From the NCBI RefSeq assembly GCF_003255815.1, contig NC_037681.1, positions 59,950,537 through 60,014,536 of the forward strand: a DNA stretch of 64,000 bases, given 5' to 3'. The notes under the pieces were generated by a model. That model searched no databases. It worked only from the letters and a program-made list of their open reading frames with translations, and was not told where the DNA came from. Below are positions 41,151-55,660 of this stretch, in pieces; the first letter of the stretch is position 1; each line of letters opens with the position of its first letter. A program made the translations under genes and the position numbers. The DNA is from Theropithecus gelada. Taxonomy: Eukaryota; Chordata; Mammalia; Primates; Cercopithecidae.

Positions 41151-41980
41151 TGAAGGGCTTCTTTTTCTTTCTTGAGACAACTTGTTTCATGTAGACCACC
41201 CACAGTCTTTCCTTTTGGATGAACACCTCTTTGGTTCAAAATAAGCATCAAGGTCTCACGCATCCTTATTCATTACTGGGGATATGAAACCTGGAGGAGA
41301 TGAAAAAGGAAATTGTACCTTTAGGACACATGCATGGAATAACTTATTTTTGTCTAAGTTACACTTGAGCTAGATGTGCCTGCTGGGGAGGTACCCTTGT
41401 TCTGGCTAAGCTGGGCCAGTGTAGAGCTGAGGGGCAATAAAACAAATGAGCTGATTGCACCTGTCTCTGGCGTAGATTTTAAGGGAGAAAGAGAAAGGGG
41501 GTCCTTGAGATTTCTGTGCTATTCAGCCTAGTTCACTAAAGCAGGAGAACAGAGAAATTAGTTGGAGAGGAAGCCCTGGTCCAGAATAAAGGGTGCCCAG
41601 GGCTAAAAATCTCAGGAAATTTTGTGTTGTCGTAAGTATCTGGATGGCATGCAGATCCAGGGGAAGCAAGAGGATGCAAACATACTTTTGGTTTAGTGCT
41701 CTGTTACTCACAGTGTGTTCATTGGGTCACCAGGAGAATCTTGGGCCCACTGCATTTTAATAAGATCACCAAATAACTCATCTGCTCATTAAAATTTGAG
41801 ACGCACTGACTTAGACAGCCTTCCCCCAGTGAGAGGACTCAGGTAAATCTGGCCTTAGTTCCAAAAAAGAACTAGGTTTGGTACCACTCAAGGTTTTCCG
41901 GGAACAGAGAGGACCCAGCCTTACTGTCTGTAGGTACCTGCAAACCGTGGCCCTTTTTTCTAAGCAGGGCTTTTAAGCTT
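41151..41980. other. Single-copy DNA with a MER5-like remnant
   Basis: 41711-41812 ('ttgggtcaccaggagaatct', 'taaaatttgagacgcactga') resembles the MER5A ends. Elsewhere no repeat or coding signal. Confidence 0.5.
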
Positions 41981-42281
41981 TTTTTTTTTTTTTTTTTTTT
42001 TACAGTTTTAGTGAGATATAATTCACATACCATGCAATTCACTATTTAAAAGTGTACAATTCAATGGTTTTAAAAAAATATTCACAGATATGTATAACCA
42101 CCACAGTCAACTTTAGAACATTTTCATTATCTCGAGAAGAAATCCCATATTCTTTAGCTATCACCTACCTCCCCACTCTCCTATCCCTAATCTCCCCAGT
42201 TTTTAGTAGCCATTAATCTACTTTCTGTCTCCATATATTTCCCTAATCAGGGCGTTCATGTGAATGGAATCATATAGTATG
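41981..42281 (-). mobile_element. L1M 3' end fragment with poly-T
   Basis: A ~25-base T run, then 'agtgagatataattcacata', 'ccatgcaattcactatttaa', 'gtgtataaccaccacagtca'-like text and 'agccattaatctactttctg', matching the antisense 3' end of an old L1. Confidence 0.85.
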
Positions 42282-42420
42282 TGGTTCTTAACCATTTTTT
42301 TTGGGTAATGGACACCCATTGAAACTCCCGGAAGCCATAAACCTGCTCCCCAGAACACACATGATGAGTATATTCACCCAAAATTTCATGAATACTCTGA
42401 ATGCTTAGTTTAGAGAGCTG
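42282..42420 (+). mobile_element. hAT-Charlie-like MITE remnant
   Basis: 'gtggttcttaaccatttttt', 'ttgggtaatggacacccatt' and 'cataaacctgctccccagaa' match a family whose consensus begins 'gtggttcttaacctttttt gggtcatggacccc'. The far inverted end is not visible. Confidence 0.6.
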
Positions 42421-43579
<1,159 letters not shown>

Positions 43580-43765
43580 TAGACCATGCTATTGGTCATC
43601 TGTGACTATTGAAATTAAATTTAATAAAAATGAAATAAAATTTAAAAATCAGTTCCTCAGTTGCAGTCACATTTCAAATGTGCAGTAGCTACTTGTGGCT
43701 AGTGGCTATCATATTGGATAATACAGAACATTTTCATCACTGTAAAGTCCTATTAGACAGGGATT
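43580..43765. mobile_element. hAT-Charlie MITE (MER3/MER33 type)
   Basis: 'tcagttcctcagttgcagtc', 'acatttcaaatgtgcagtag', 'ttgtggctagtggctatcat', 'attggataatacagaacatt' and 'tcatcactgtaaagtcctat' form the right end of a MITE whose consensus ends 'tggctagtggctaccgtatt ggacagcgcag'. Which of the related families is not decided. Confidence 0.7.
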
Positions 43766-43767
43766 TC

Positions 43768-43995
43768 TAGAATTTAGAGCCAGATTTTCTGAGTCTGAAT
43801 CCTAGTCCCAGAACTTATGGTAAAAGCTTGCCTGAGTTATTTAATGTTCCCAAGCCTCAGTTTCTTTATCTGTAAAATGGTATCTGCCTCAGTGGTTTGC
43901 TATGAAAATTATGAATGTAAATAAGAAAACATGTATCAAGCTCTTAGCAAAAGAACCTTATGCTTACTAAGCACTAAATAAATGATCATCAGTAA
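43768..43995 (+). repeat. MIR
   Basis: 'ctagaatttagagccagatt', 'ttctgagtctgaatcctagt', 'caagcctcagtttctttatc', 'tgtaaaatggtatctgcctc' and 'agcactaaataaatgatcat' give a nearly complete plus-strand MIR. Confidence 0.9.
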
Positions 43996-44027
43996 GTAGC
44001 CTAGCTTCATGCTTAGACTGTGCAGTT

Positions 44028-44338
44028 GGCTGGGCATGGTGGCTCATGCCTGTAATCCCAGCACTTTGGGAGGGTGAGGCAGGTGGATCACTTGAGGTCA
44101 GGAGTTTGAGACCAGCCTGGTCAACATGGCAAAACCCCATCTCTACTAAAAATACAAAAATTAACTGGACGTGGTAGTGCACATCTATAATCCCTGCTAC
44201 TCGGGAGACTGAGGCAGCAGAATCGGTTGAACCTAGGAGACAGGTTGCAGTGAGTCGAGATTGTGCCACTGCATTCCAGCCTGGGTGACAGGGCGAGACT
44301 CCATCTCAAAAAAAAAAAAAGAAAGAAAGAAAGACAAA
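44028..44338 (+). mobile_element. AluS with TSD
   Basis: 'ggctgggcatggtggctcat' to an A tail ending (GAAA)n. Duplication 'agactgtgcagtt' (44015-44027) and 'agaccgtgcagtt' (44339-44351), one mismatch. Confidence 0.97.
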
Positions 44339-44351
44339 AGACCGTGCAGTT

Positions 44352-45181
44352 TCTTCTAATTGGAATGATGCAACTTTTTCTCTGGAAGAGTCAGAAGTTA
44401 CTTGCCCGGGGCACTGGGACTCCAGGAAGGCTAAGTCATGGTTGGGTTACAGTGGAAGGAGGTTGGGGCCATGGGGAAGGAGGTGGGAAGAGACTGGGGT
44501 GGAGGGAGGATGATCAGAGTCCTGGAGACCAAGAAGATAAAGTGGCCTGAGTTGTGAGAAGTGACAGAGAGCTGTGAAGATCACTTTATCTCACAAGTTT
44601 GTCAAGAGCCGGCCAGACAAATGCCTGTGTGGTGAAGACCTCAGTCTATCAGTCTGCGTTGCCCTGGAGAATGCCTCACCGCCTCAAGTCTACTGTATTA
44701 ACTGCTTGTCTGCTTGTCCACCAGAGGGAGGCAAGGGGAAGGAGAGAAAGGAATCTTAAAAGCTCAGCTGGTTCTTTGTTGGCAACTCTGGTCAAGGTTT
44801 GCTGGGAGGGAAGCTGAAGTTCCTGATGAGATGAGACTGCCTTTCACACAAGCTCCCAGGTCTCAGCTGTGTTTTCCTGGAACCCGTTACCTCAGTAGAG
44901 AGGACCCTTCCAAAATGCTGTGTGTTCTTAAAAGAGTCATACTTCATGGCCTCTCAGGGGGGCTAGGACAATTTTCACACCTGGCTAAAAGCTGTGCCAG
45001 CCCTCAGCAACCCCAAAGCTCAGGTTCACACGCACAGAACACAGAGGGTGCGAGTGGAGAGTGGTGGCCGTCACCCCGGTGATTTAGCCGCATGACTGGC
45101 TGCTCTGCAGCGTCATTTGCTCTGCCAGGGCTCATAAAGCATTGTGTGCGGCATTGGGAGGAGATATTTAAAAAACCACTC
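44352..45181. other. GC-richer single-copy DNA, no gene called
   Basis: About 830 bases free of named repeats and visibly richer in G and C than the surroundings. Several plus-strand frames of 61-122 codons overlap in different phases (44574-45082); none has a domain, so none is called. If an unrecognised exon exists in the window this is one plausible place, but nothing specific supports it. Confidence 0.45.
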
Positions 45182-45486
<305 letters not shown>

Positions 45487-45599
45487 TCATTTTGCCCTTA
45501 GGAAAATTTTCAAGTAATTCCGGAGCTACTGAGCCAAGGGACAAAGGGAGCTTAGTGTGATAGAGGGGAAAGAATACTACAAATGGAAATGTATTTAAA

Positions 45600-45901
45600 A
45601 AAAAAATAGAGACAGGGTCTTGCTCTGTTGCCCAGGCTGGAGTGCAATGGCACAATCATAGCTCGCTGCAGCCTTGAACTCCTGGGTTCAACTCATCCTC
45701 CCACCTCATTCTCCTGAGTACCTAGGATTATAGGAAAGTGCCACTGTGCCCAGCTAATTTTTTTAAATTTTTTTTTTATAGAGATGGTGGGGCCGGGGGT
45801 ATCCCTGTGTTGCTCAGGCTCGTCTTGAATTCCTGGCCTCAAGCAAGCCTTTCACCTCAGCCTCCCAAAGTGCTGGGATTACAGACATGACTGTGCTCGG
45901 T
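45600..45901 (-). mobile_element. AluJ
   Basis: 'tagagacagggtcttgctct' to 'gattacagacatgactgtgc'. J-type 'cacaatcatagctcgctgca'. Flanks 'tggaaatgtattt' and 'tggaaatatatta' look like a duplication. Oddly the tail side shows A's rather than the expected T's. Confidence 0.92.
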
Positions 45902-47369
45902 CTGGAAATATATTATATTCTTTAGTCTGTCATTAATTAGCAGTGTGACTTTGGGGCAGTTGCTGCAATTTTTTGGTCTCCTCATTCTCATCAGGGATAA
46001 ATTTAAGCTGATGGACTAGGGGATTTTAATGTTTTCCTCCATTTCTAGAATTCTGAGATTGCAATTCCCATGTGGGGAAGTGATTATGCCACAGAGGAAG
46101 ATTCTTTCATTAGAGTTGTCAAATGAAAGTGTAAGATGACCAGTTTAATTGGATTTGAGGAAAACAGTAATTTTTTTAGTGTGAGTATATCCCATGCAAT
46201 ATTAGGGATATGCTTACACTACAAGATGATTTGTTGTTTATGTGAGATCCAAATTTAACTGAGCATTCTGTACTTTTTCTGGCAACCCCTGCCTTCCACC
46301 AAACATGTCTGCCCCACAGACATTTCTGCTTCTCTCCATCTTCTCACTGGCATGTCCTGATAGAAAGGAGCTGACTAATCTGGTTGGCCAGAATTTGTAA
46401 CATTCCTTGGCCGCATTTGATTGACAGGGAGAACTGTGTCTACGGCAGAGCACTTGACTTCCCCATTGAGCTTTACTGCCTGGACACAGGAACCATGTGC
46501 TCTTTTTCCCTTCGCTCTGTCTTGGGAGAGCCCCCAGAACATGGATACCCACGGGAAAGAGGCGGGAACTCCTGCCTTTGTCCTGACCCTGCGGCCTTCA
46601 TTCATTCCAATGGTCAAGTGAATGGACTTGCAGTTAGCTCCGCAGGCCCATTGATCATAGGCATGCCAGAACGCTTAGGTCCCAAGGCAGAGATTTGGAA
46701 TGGGAACAGAGGCACCATTTATCCTAACATTTAATCTTGTATTCTCTAGTGTAGCTTATACGAGTGAACACTGGATTTGGAGGCTTATAGGATGTTTGCT
46801 GGCCTAGTCATAAACTGACTTTTGGTTCCCACTGGGCTGGTGGATTTCCATGTTTTCCCATTTGACCTAGAAGGGAAGAGCTTTGATACTTAGGTCCCAA
46901 GCCTCTTATATTATTGCTTTCTCTACAAATCAGACTCATTGGCCCATCTTGATTCAGCCTCACTGATTGCAAAAAAGAAAAAGAAAAAGTGGATGGCATG
47001 TGAAATCATTAGAATGAATGGAGCAGGAGGACGGGATCAACTATAGGTCATCTTGGGACGACCTCTTACTTTTAGGAATGATCTTGGAGCTTTATGTTGT
47101 AAATAACTGCTTGCTGTAAGAAAAATACAGCGGGGGAGACTTAGTCTTATTATGCAGCATTTCCAGTTACAGACTTTAACAATGAGATGCTTATCAGAAG
47201 ATACTGCTGGAGATCTTTTGCCAGTGGATGCTATCATCATAGTCACTGGGATTTTCATAGCTCAGGCCCTTATTTCTTGCCTGGACCTTGGCTGCATGCA
47301 GCATTGTAACGCCATGCCTCCTGTACTTGGCTTTCCTAAACGCAGAACTGTTTATGACTAAAAAAGCTT
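45902..47369. other. Single-copy DNA, no gene called
   Basis: About 1.5 kb without named repeats. A 116-codon plus frame (46384-46734) and smaller frames on both strands overlap here; no domain, signal peptide or known family is recognisable. Confidence 0.5.
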
Positions 47370-48220
<851 letters not shown>

Positions 48221-48814
48221 ACCTCAGAATATGGTCCAGATATCTCATATTTAAGTTGTTTTAATTAGGTGGTGTGTGTGAATTGTCAGACCAAATAAAT
48301 CTTCAGGGTGGAAATGATTGAATTGAAATATTAGTGTAGGAACATACTGCAGCTCATAAAAACCAAATAGATACTGTAATTTAAAGAGTAGGATATTAAA
48401 TCTTTATCTCAAAGCACAAATCAGAATAGGGCCACAGCATGAAACATTTGTAATAGGCTAACATTAGCATTTAGTATTAGCACGCAGTAATCCTTCCTTC
48501 TTTGAAGTAGAGAATGCCTTTTTGGTATCAAACAACATCTCTTCAACATATGCATTATGATTTATGGGAGGGATTTTTTTTCCTTGTTATGTAAAATTCT
48601 TCGGATCAGCAAAATATCTCTGTTGGCAAGTACTTTGTGAGAGGCTGTGAGACTGATCACAGGGATAAAAAGTATTTATTTGGTACTTTGCCTAAATGAA
48701 ATCTGGAGTGACAGCTCTTCTAACATTTTATTTCCTTCAATACACATTGGGCATAAATGCAGCTCTCAAAGTCTAAGGACCTTAAAGGCAAAACCACAAA
48801 GCTGGAAGCACTCT
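48221..48814. other. Single-copy DNA, no gene seen
   Basis: No repeat or coding signal recognised. Confidence 0.5.
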
Positions 48815-48975
48815 AGTGAAGGAGCACTGGACTTGGAGTCAAGATTTTAAGTCCCAATTTTGTTACTAACTAGCTGTGTGATCCTGAGGAAGTCCCATAA
48901 CCTCTGAGAGCCTCTGGTTTCTCCATCTTTACATCGAGTGTTGTAGTGTGTGATCTCTGAAGGTATTTGCTCCAT
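48815..48975 (+). repeat. MIR
   Basis: 'gaaggagcactggacttgga', 'gtcaagattttaagtcccaa', 'actagctgtgtgatcctgag', 'gaagtcccataacctctgag' and 'ggtttctccatctttacat' follow plus-strand MIR. Confidence 0.85.
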
Positions 48976-50384
<1,409 letters not shown>

Positions 50385-50394
50385 TAAAATGTGT

Positions 50395-51331
50395 TTTACT
50401 TGTTCTTGTTTGTGCCTTAATTTCAGATGAATTTTGTTTTTATTTTCAGAGTGGTTGATCATACTATAAAACTTAAATGTGAAGGGAAGGCTGGAACATA
50501 CTGGAAACTGAAGACCTGACAAAAAGAAGGAACTTTTAGGGACAAGCAGAAACTTCAAAATGTTGAGAACTCTCTTGTATCATAATAGAAGATAAAAACT
50601 CTGATGGTCACACTCATAACGACAACAAACAAACAAAAACCCAGAATCACAAAAGCAAAGAAAATGTAGGTAAAACAATAACAGAAGAGGTAAAGAAATT
50701 TATGTGAATTGGGACACTCTGGGGCACGGAACAGAAGAGGAGAAGAAACATGAAAGTAATGCTCTGCACAAGGATGTCTGAGTGTCCTTGATTCCAAGGG
50801 CATTTAAAATTAGCCACTGGATGAGAACCATGAAATGCCATTACTCTTACAGCTCCCATGAAAGACACTGGATGGAGCTTATCCTGACTGGACCAAACTC
50901 TAAAAAATTTTACATGATATTATAATGAGTTGAAAGTTGAACAGAAAAACAACGCTTTTCTAGATTACCAAGAATAAAACACAAATTTCTAGCTGACTGA
51001 ATTAATTCTCATCTCTCTATAGAAAGATCATATAATTTTTTTTATCATGCAAAGAGATAGCTAAAAACTTAGGAAAATATAGAAGTGTGTTAGGCAGCTC
51101 ATGAGTAAATGGGTTTTTTCCTTTTTTCCTCTGGCATTTTGTGATGTTTGCAGTACTTTTTGGCTTTTAAAAATTCATATTTAATCAGGATTTATTACTT
51201 CATTGTAAGTAAATATTAAATTTATACTCAATCTTTGTTTGTAATTTTCTATATTTTTTGGTAAAAAGAACTCCCCAGATTATATAAGCTTTAAGCCCCA
51301 CAAAATCTAGACCTGTTGCTGTATCCTTCTA
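50395..51331. other. Single-copy DNA, no gene seen
   Basis: A-rich sequence with no named repeat and no coding signal. Confidence 0.5.
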
Positions 51332-51476
51332 GAGCAGTGTTTCTCAAACTTCAATGTGCATTTGAATCTCCTGGGGCTCCTCTTAAAATATAGCTTCTGA
51401 GATGATGCATTTCTAACAAACTCCCAGGGCTGACACTGCCCATCTGGGGATCACACTTTGAGAATCAAAGCTCTAG
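51332..51476 (+). mobile_element. MER5A, complete
   Basis: Both ends are visible: 'gcagtgtttctcaaacttca' and 'atcacactttgagaatcaaa', with 'tttgaatctcctggggctcc' and 'tgatgcatttctaacaaact' between, 'cccagggctgacactgccca' near the end. Non-autonomous hAT. Confidence 0.9.
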
Positions 51477-51604
51477 AACAATGGTTCTTACCTGGCTGTG
51501 CATTGGGATCACTTATAGTGCTTTTGGAAAATACATTGTGTCCAGGTCCCACCCCATTCTCAGTAGGCTTGGAATGGGGTCCTACACTTTTTTTTTTAAC
51601 TCCA
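51477..51604 (+). mobile_element. Second MER5A, 3' part replaced by L1M
   Basis: 'aacaatggttcttacctggc', 'tgtgcattgggatcacttat' and 'gtgtccaggtcccaccccat' are the left and middle of another MER5A, starting directly after the first. Its right end fades into 'aactccacagtttggg'. Confidence 0.8.
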
Positions 51605-52215
51605 CAGTTTGGGAAAGAAGAACTTTCATATATTGTTGGTGGGAGTACAAATTGATACAGCCAATTTTCAGCTTGATTTGGCAATATCTTCCTTGGAGAA
51701 ATCAAAAGCCAGTTGGCAAGGCAATCTGAAAAAGGCATTTACTGATTCCAACCCCATGGTCACAAAGCAGATATAGAAGAATGGGCTTTGGCTGAAATAT
51801 ATGATGGGCACAGGTATATTCTCTATAATCTAGTAGTTCCACTTCTAAAAATGTATCCTAGTAGCATTATACATATCAAGACTACATATAAAGTTATTCA
51901 ATTCCATATTACTTATAGTAGGGGAAGACTGAAAGCAGTCTACATGCCCATCAATGGATTATTCAAATTATGGAACACCTTTCCAATGACATAACAATAG
52001 CTAATCTTAGTTAAGCAATTATTATGTTATGTGAGGTAGACATTGTTCTACCTTATTTATAAGTATTAACTAAATTAGTTTTTATAACTATCATATTTCC
52101 ATTTTACAAATGGCCTAATTTATATTATTGGCATGGGAACATGTCCAAGGATATAATAAGCAAAAAGCAAGCAGCAGAACATTATGTATGATATATTATG
52201 CATCACCATTATAAT
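51605..52215 (+). mobile_element. L1M fragment with a MIR inside
   Basis: Sense old L1: 'tatattgttggtgggagtac', 'aaatgtatcctagtagcatt', 'acatgcccatcaatggatta', then after the MIR 'ggaacatgtccaaggatata', 'gcagaacattatgtatgata'. Order matches the ORF2 end and 3' UTR. Confidence 0.75.
51997..52130 (-). repeat. MIR inside L1M
   Basis: 'tagttaagcaattattatgt', 'taagtattaactaaattagt' and 'catatttccattttacaaat' fit a minus-strand MIR, flanked on both sides by L1M. Confidence 0.6.
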
Positions 52216-52639
52216 ACACTAAAAGGTAATTCACTTGAATCTGATGCACACTCCCCGGTAGGTAACAGCTGATCTAGTATAAAAATGAAAGAACATTCTG
52301 TTACCTCAAACAAGCTGTCTTCATGCAATTTAGTTGACTGGTAGCACTTTCAGAAGAAGACAGAGTAAAAATGGTTGGGTCAATTTGGTGGTGTAGAGTA
52401 TTCTATCGATCAATGGTCAAAAGAGTAGTCATTCTGAGTGATCTTTAACATTAGGGTTGATGGAAGAAATGACCCGTAGATGTCCCTACATCTCATTTCT
52501 CTTAGGACACACACTTGGGAGAAATTGTCCAGTGCACTTTGTCCAGGCCTTTCACTTGTACCAACTACTTTGCATTATGCTGTTTTCACTTGAGTGATTG
52601 CGCCTTCTAGTCCACAGCAAAGTTTTTTTTTTTAATGTA
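52216..52639. other. Single-copy DNA, no gene seen
   Basis: No repeat or coding signal recognised. Confidence 0.5.
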
Positions 52640-55245
52640 TATTTTTTCCCAACACTTTATTATGGGAATTTTCAAACACACAGAAAAGATAAAAGAAATT
52701 TACAGAGAATACTCATGTATCTATCAGTTAGATTCTACAGTTAACATTTCACTATACTAGTTTTTTTTGCATATCTATTTATCTCCCCTTGCATCCATTG
52801 ATCCACTTCATCTTTAGGATGCATTTCAAAGCAAGTTGCTGACATCAGTACACTTCCCCCTCAATACTTTAGTATGTGCATCAATAACCCTAGTTTAATA
52901 TTTGTTTATTCTTTTTCTTTCCTTTTGAAGTAAAATTTATACACAAGGAAATGCACATATCTTAAACTTCCATCAAGAAAGAACATTACCATACCTGAGA
53001 GTATCCTCATGCTCCTCCGCTGGGGTACTCCCTGCCTCTCCACACCAATCCCCCCAGGTAACAACTGTTCTGATATCCCCCTTACCATACATACCTGCTC
53101 TAGAACATCATATAAATGGAATGATACAATATGTCTTTTGTATAAGCTTTATTCCACTCAGCATAATGTTTTTGCCATTCACCCACATTATTGATCATAT
53201 TAGTACCTTGCTCCTCTTATTATTGAGTAGTATTAGATTGTATAAACATAGCATAGTCTATTTCCCTATTTTGATGGATATGTTGGCTTGTTCTGATTTT
53301 TGCTTAGTATGAATAAAACTTCTGAGTATTCTTGTACAAGTATTTTTATGGGCATACATTTTCATTTCTCTTGGCAAAATACCTAGGAATGGAATTGCTG
53401 GGTCATAGGGTATACTTTTAGGTTTGTAAGAAACTGTCAGATCTCTTCCCAAAGTGGTTGTAACATTTTACACTCCTACTAACAGTGCATGGGAAGCCAG
53501 TTTCTCTACATCCTCTCCAACATTTGGTGCTGTCAATCTTTAGCCATTTTTATGGTTGTGTAGTGTTATCTCATTGCAGTTTTAATTTGCAGATCCCTGA
53601 ATGTGTGTAGGTGTATATATGTGTGTATTATATAATATATATTATTGTTTCTTTCATTTATTTTGAAGTAATTTCAGAGTTTCCAGAATAATACCAAGAA
53701 CTCCTGTACTCCCTTCACCAGATTTTCCAGTTGTAATGTTTTATTGCATTTGCTCCATTGCCCATTCTCTCTCTACTTATACCTGCGTTCGTGTTTTTCT
53801 GAACCTTTAGAGATGAAGGTGAAAAAAGATGCGTTATCACCACCCTCCTATTCTAGTATGCATTTTCCCCAAATAAAGACATTTTTCTATAGAATCAGCA
53901 TATGATCCTTCATATCAGGTTATCAACAGTAGTATAATACTGTCCAGTCCACAGACCCCATTCAAATTTTGCCAATGAGCCCCCAAATCTCTGCTTTTTC
54001 TTTGTGTTCCAGGATATTATCCATGAGCCTATGTTTCATTTAATTGTCATGTTTCTTTGGATTCCTTCAAACTGCTACAGCTTCTGTGTCTATGCCTGTC
54101 TTCCATGTGCTTGACAGCTTTGAAGAGTACAGGTCCTTCATTCAGTTGAATGACCTCCAAGCCGGGTCCACCAGATGTTTCATCATGGTTTTACTGAGGT
54201 TATACATTCTGGGCAGTAATTCTACAGAAATGCTGCTTTGTTTTTCTCAGTGCCTCACACCCAGTGGCACATGGCACCTCTTCCATCACCACTGGTGATG
54301 CTCACCTTGATTGCTTGACCATGTTTTCTGCCAGCTCCCTCCTCCTTAGATTCAACATTTTGCCTTTTGCAACTTATTTGTGTTTTGTGGGAACATATTT
54401 TCATTTCTGAAATTAGTCAATATCCTGTTCCTTATCAAACTTCCAACTCTGGTCTTAGCATCCATTGACTGAATCAACTGCCTTTATGTAAGTTTCCACA
54501 TGATGAGTGTCTATTTCCATCACTGGTTCTATTTTTATGAGTTGGTATTTTACTATAAGAAATAGCATATTATTTTCCATGCTTAAACTACTGCCAATTT
54601 GACCCTTTCAAGCTGGTTCTTGTGTCCTTTTGACATATCCCCATTGTTCATTGAGCATTTCCTTATTTTCTGGCATAAGAAGATGTTCCAAGTGCAACTT
54701 GTATATTACCTGTTTCAGCCCTGGAATCAGTCATTTTTCTAAGGATCCTTGGTTTCTTTTAATAAAGGATACTATTTAGAAGCCAAGATCTGGCTAATCA
54801 GTATGTTAATTGCTGCTGGGGTATCATGGCTTTTAGGCCCATTCAGTGCACAGAGCTAGGAAAAAAATTTTTCATGTCTGTCTAGTTACATATGTATGTA
54901 TTTATACAGCTATATGATTTCTATATCAATCTCTGTGTATGTTATACATACATATAATAAAAGCATAAGTCCATACCAATACCCCTATTTTGATCCAACC
55001 CCTCAGGATTATTTTCTAGATTTCCCCTTCTGGTATTTATAAATATCAACTTTAGTAATGAGGATTTGGCTCCTACTATCTTCAATATAGTTACTTATTT
55101 ACTTAATCTCCCAACTACATTGCTGTCTCTTCTGCCCACCACCTCCACATCTTGCCTCCTTCCTAACCTAGGTCTCACTGGCTCCTGCCCTGCATCCTTG
55201 GTTTTTGAGTTGCCTGTCCATGCCTCATCACAGCTCTCTAACCCC
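52640..55245 (-). mobile_element. Old L1 (L1ME/HAL1 grade) 3' end, about 2.6 kb
   Basis: Antisense, possibly more than one fragment. 52640-53600: 'gggaattttcaaacacacag', 'aggtaacaactgttctgata', 'ggaattgctgggtcataggg', 'cacattttacactcctacta'-type ORF2 end. 53600-55245: a long 3' UTR-like region with 'tccaggatattatccatgag', 'accactggtgatgctcacct', 'gcatttccttattttctggc', 'gaagccaagatctggctaat' and 'tgctgctggggtatcatggc'. Part of the latter recurs at 62905-64000. Confidence 0.75.
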
Positions 55246-55419
55246 CTCACCTCCTTGTGATTTCAGCTACTGTGCTGACTTTTCCACACTGGGAAGGAAA
55301 ATGAAGGGACAATGTAGCAGGTTTCAGTGGTAAAACAAACAAACAACAGAAAATTGAACAAAACCAACCCTTCATATCCATTCGGGGTAGTTCTGTTTCC
55401 CAGCTCCCATTCTTGAATT

Positions 55420-55451
<32 letters not shown>

Positions 55452-55504
55452 CAACCCATCTTTAAAAAAACACACAACCCCCCCCCCCCCCCCCCCACAA
55501 GGGA
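55246..55504. other. Left contig end with odd homopolymers
   Basis: Normal sequence to about 55418, then ~20 T, ~12 A, 'caacccatctttaaaaaaac', a run of ~21 C and 'acaaggga' before the N run. The pattern is not typical of any repeat and closely mirrors the right side of the gap. Confidence 0.8.
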
Positions 55505-55604
55505 NNNNNNNNNNNNNNNNNNNNNNNNNNNNNNNNNNNNNNNNNNNNNNNNNNNNNNNNNNNNNNNNNNNNNNNNNNNNNNNNNNNNNNNNNNNNNNNN
55601 NNNN
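55505..55604. other. Assembly gap, 100 N
   Basis: Exactly 100 unknown bases, the usual placeholder for a gap of unknown size. Any open frame reaching across it is meaningless. Confidence 0.99.
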
Positions 55605-55660
55605 AAAAGCACTCATTTTTAAAAAAAACACACACCCCCCCCCCCCCAAAACACGGGAAA
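55605..55660. other. Right contig end with odd homopolymers
   Basis: 'aaaagcactcatttttaaaa' and 'aaaacacacaccccc...' with ~15 C, then 'aaaacacgggaaag' and normal sequence. It aligns with 55450-55494 on the left side. Confidence 0.85.

Noticed and set aside
44714..45082. 122-codon plus frame
   Set aside because: Overlaps other frames in different phases, no domain, no splice or start evidence; not called a gene.
46384..46734. 116-codon plus frame in single-copy DNA
   Set aside because: No recognisable family, overlapped by minus-strand frames of similar length.
55247..55649. Open frames of 121 and 128 codons near the gap
   Set aside because: They read through 100 N and through homopolymers, so they are artefacts.
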